This document shows positions 61,482 to 64,000 of a stretch of 64,000 bases of DNA, one piece after another (the stretch's first letter is position 1; each line of letters opens with the position of its first letter). The DNA is from Glossina fuscipes (lineage: Eukaryota > Arthropoda > Insecta > Diptera > Glossinidae). The notes below the pieces were generated by a model. It was not told the DNA's origin. It was given only the letters and a program-made list of their open reading frames with translations, and ran no database searches. Where the stretch lies: the NCBI RefSeq assembly GCF_014805625.2, contig NW_023998423.1:16800005-16864004 (forward strand), given 5' to 3'. The position numbers and the translations under genes are program-made.

Positions 61482-63915
61482 TATTTTCGGAAATCTTTGC
61501 CTTTGACAATCAAAAGAACGAAGAAAAAGAAAGAAATTAATCCTGATACCCTCAAGACAACAGTTGCCCCAGACATACATATAGACATACCTATGTCGGT
61601 TCAGAATTTGATACATTCAAGGATATAAATCTCTTAAGGAGTCTCTGAAGCTGCCGTCTAGGTGTTGTACTCTTATCCTTCAGTTCGAACTAAATTTTAT
61701 GTCGCAGGATCGATATGGATTGACCCTTGGCAAAAGAAAATGTGACCTACCCAACGTGACGCATGTCGAAAATACTTTAATAAACATTTGTTGTAATTAC
61801 AGTTGATTTGCTCAGATCTGGCCGACTTTCAAAGGCGGTTAATAATGCAATATGAATAAAAACAACGATGGGTTATGGAATTTTTTAAGTTTACAGCTTT
61901 TGTGATTGACATTTAGGACTTTCCCAAAGGCCGTTAGTGCGCAAACACAGTCGAAGACAATGTTGTGTTCACTCTTTCAATTGGATTACGATTAACTAGT
62001 GCAGAATAATTACAACTCGTTCTTGGGGAAAGCTCTCGCGCATTTCTTTTGATTTTCATATGTTCGTGTACATACTGCTAGCTGAAGGGTGGAATAACAC
62101 GTAAGACAAAAACAAAAAACGTATACTCATCTTTTGAAAGTTGTAAATACCGATTAACTATGGTCCTGTTTATCTAAAAGGCATTTTAGCCTTTTCCAAG
62201 GTATACATGAACGAACTGTACTTTTCTCTCACACATGCAATGTTATGTAATGTAATTCATAAATTATTGATATTAATATGCTGCAATTTTTTCAAGATTG
62301 TTTTCCATTTTGTTTTTTTTTTTTTTTTTAGGTATTGTGTACTATGCACTTGAACGAAGAAAATGTACCCCTATCCCTAGCGCAGTATATTCATGCTTGA
62401 TCTTTGTGAAACGTATGAAAGGAGGTAGCGCCAGACAAATCTGTTTACATCACGTTCCGACAGATTAGGAACGTAAAAGATTTCCCAAACTCAAATTTAA
62501 TTATTAAAAATGTTTCGGAAGAAAAGGAAAAACCTTTCAGCAGAGTTCACTGAAATTCATACGGCATGGCTTAATCACGATGGCAAACAATATCTTAAGT
62601 CAAGCCGCATGAATATCAGGGGATGCCTTAGAGAGGGGGTAAACGTGACGGAGAAAATTAAAATGCATTTTTGTTACAACCGTAATCCGGAAATGAACTT
62701 TTTGCCTGCCCTACAAAACCTAGGTGAAATTGAAAAGTTTCGCAGGAAATCTGTACGAAAGAATTGCAAACAAAAAATCAAAAACTTACCGATTGCTGGA
62801 CAACACATATACAATTTTTTTTTTTTTAATTTTACTTTTTTAACTAACTAATTTATTGATTCTAAATTGCAAAAGCTGTTCACCTTTCAATTCATTTTTC
62901 TTCCATATGGAATTTGATTAGAATGTGTATTCAGTCGGGATGTATCCGAAATTCGACCTAAGACAAGTGTAAGCTTTTCATTCTTTTTTGTTAACCGAAA
63001 ACGCTTTTTACTCTACACTAAGTGTCTACTCCTTGAAATAAAACTTCGTAAAATCTAAACCCAAGTACAGAAATTACATTCATTTCAGGTCGAATCTCTA
63101 ATGCCTACCACTACTAACAATCCTTGCACGTACATAACAAACAGATTGAAGTTTTATTTCCAAATTTAAGCCAAGAGTTTTTTGTGTTCATGTTCACGTC
63201 AAATTTGACAGCCGCAAAAATTCTACTATGATGAACTCCGTCTTACGTAACCTATAATTTGCCTAAAACCAGCGCAGGAACGAATTCATGTCACTTCAAT
63301 CGTTCTTTATATCGGAGAACAGATATGTATATATATATGCAGTTTCATGTGAACATTTCTGGATGTTACAAATTGGATAACAAAGCCAGTTTGCACGAAT
63401 TCTTCGGTGCTGGGTAAAAAATAAAAAAACTTATTTTCTACACTCAGTAACAAAATGTAACTCATGTAAATATTGTTTTCACAAAAACTGTTAACCTAGA
63501 AACTTGTTTATGTGTATATGTATAATCGTATATATGCAGAAGAGTGTTATAACTTAAAGCACATATTTCACTTTCATATAAAGAACACAACTACATTCAT
63601 ATCATATAGAAAAGAGAAGAGGTCTCTGTGTACGCATAAACGCACACATATACCTACACATAGTTTAACTGCTAATGGTTCCATTCATATTTAACGTTCA
63701 CTTGCAACTGAGAGTAACTTTAGGTGTAACATTGCATTCAAGCATTCAAGCATACATGCATGAAACATTTCTTGATTATTCTTTAGATTGTTTAAGCAGC
63801 ACAACCGTACATATGAGTATGAGTTTGTGTTTTTTTTTCTAATTTCTATCTTTATCCACAAAATATTCATAAATATAACGTTAATGGCTAGTGTAATCGC
63901 TTTATATAAAAATAT

Positions 63916-63919
<4 letters not shown>

Positions 63920-63954
<35 letters not shown>
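63920..63954. repeat. (TA)n microsatellite near window end
   Basis: About 17 TA units before TTGTGACGAG. Confidence 0.95.
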
Positions 63955-63957
<3 letters not shown>

Positions 63958-64000
63958 GACGAGTTTCCTTAGGCAGGGTATGACTCAGCCAATCCAGGAT

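Larger units (their letters stand above)
47934..64000 (-). other. Upstream CNG intron, over 16 kb, no membrane exon found
   Basis: The exon at 47782-47933 needs an upstream exon encoding S6, but no frame in this stretch shows CNG transmembrane or pore motifs. It contains mariner copy B, LINE copy 2, SINE-like copy 2 and dispersed repeats. A plus frame of 113 codons at 62510-62851 is unassigned. Confidence 0.7.

Noticed and set aside
1..64000. CRISPR array, phage or bacterial operon
   Set aside because: No regularly spaced identical repeats with unique spacers and no dense bacterial-type genes; introns, microsatellites and fly-type transposons show a eukaryotic genome.

Overview
The window looks like nuclear DNA of a higher fly (Diptera). 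It is very AT-rich, full of poly-A/T runs and (TA)n, (CA)n and (GA)n tracts, and littered with decayed transposons, and its one recognisable gene is split by long introns. Exact taxon cannot be read from the sequence; a schizophoran fly (tephritid or muscoid type) is my best guess.

The only gene I can support firmly is on the minus strand: the 3' half of a cyclic nucleotide-gated (CNG) ion channel subunit. Seven exons (47782-47933, 43976-44117, 42579-42716, 29296-29463, 28828-28999, 28563-28729, 26204-26523) join in phase at GT/AG borders. They give 418 codons covering most of the C-linker, the whole cyclic-nucleotide-binding domain (CNBD), a polar linker and a C-terminal leucine-zipper coiled coil. 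The exons for the six membrane helices and the pore are not here, so they must lie beyond base 64000, making the first visible intron longer than 16 kb. A 13.1 kb intron splits the CNBD. A second protein-like frame on the same strand (24701-25144), with a polyadenylation hexamer just after its stop, may be an alternative last exon or the end of a neighbouring gene.

Layout: 1-24700 is gene-poor, with LINE fragments (1986-2205, 16390-17109), a mariner relic (22300-22530, minus), a 1.1 kb degenerate hexamer field (8060-9160), tandem duplications (10350-10830, 18466-18935) and dispersed repeats. 24701-47933 is the visible CNG gene; its large intron holds a mariner pseudogene, an inverted-repeat element and many repeat copies. 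47934-64000 is upstream CNG intron, with a second copy of the same mariner family (54148-54955), a second LINE end (61060-61300), SINE-like and palindrome-bearing repeats, and a (TA)n tract at the edge.

I found no prokaryotic-type system, CRISPR array, rRNA gene or convincing functional tRNA. The most worthwhile leads are the possible alternative 3' exon, a suspected CNG isoform lacking the coiled coil, a tyrosine at the residue that sets cGMP preference in vertebrate CNGA1, and the degenerate hexamer field.
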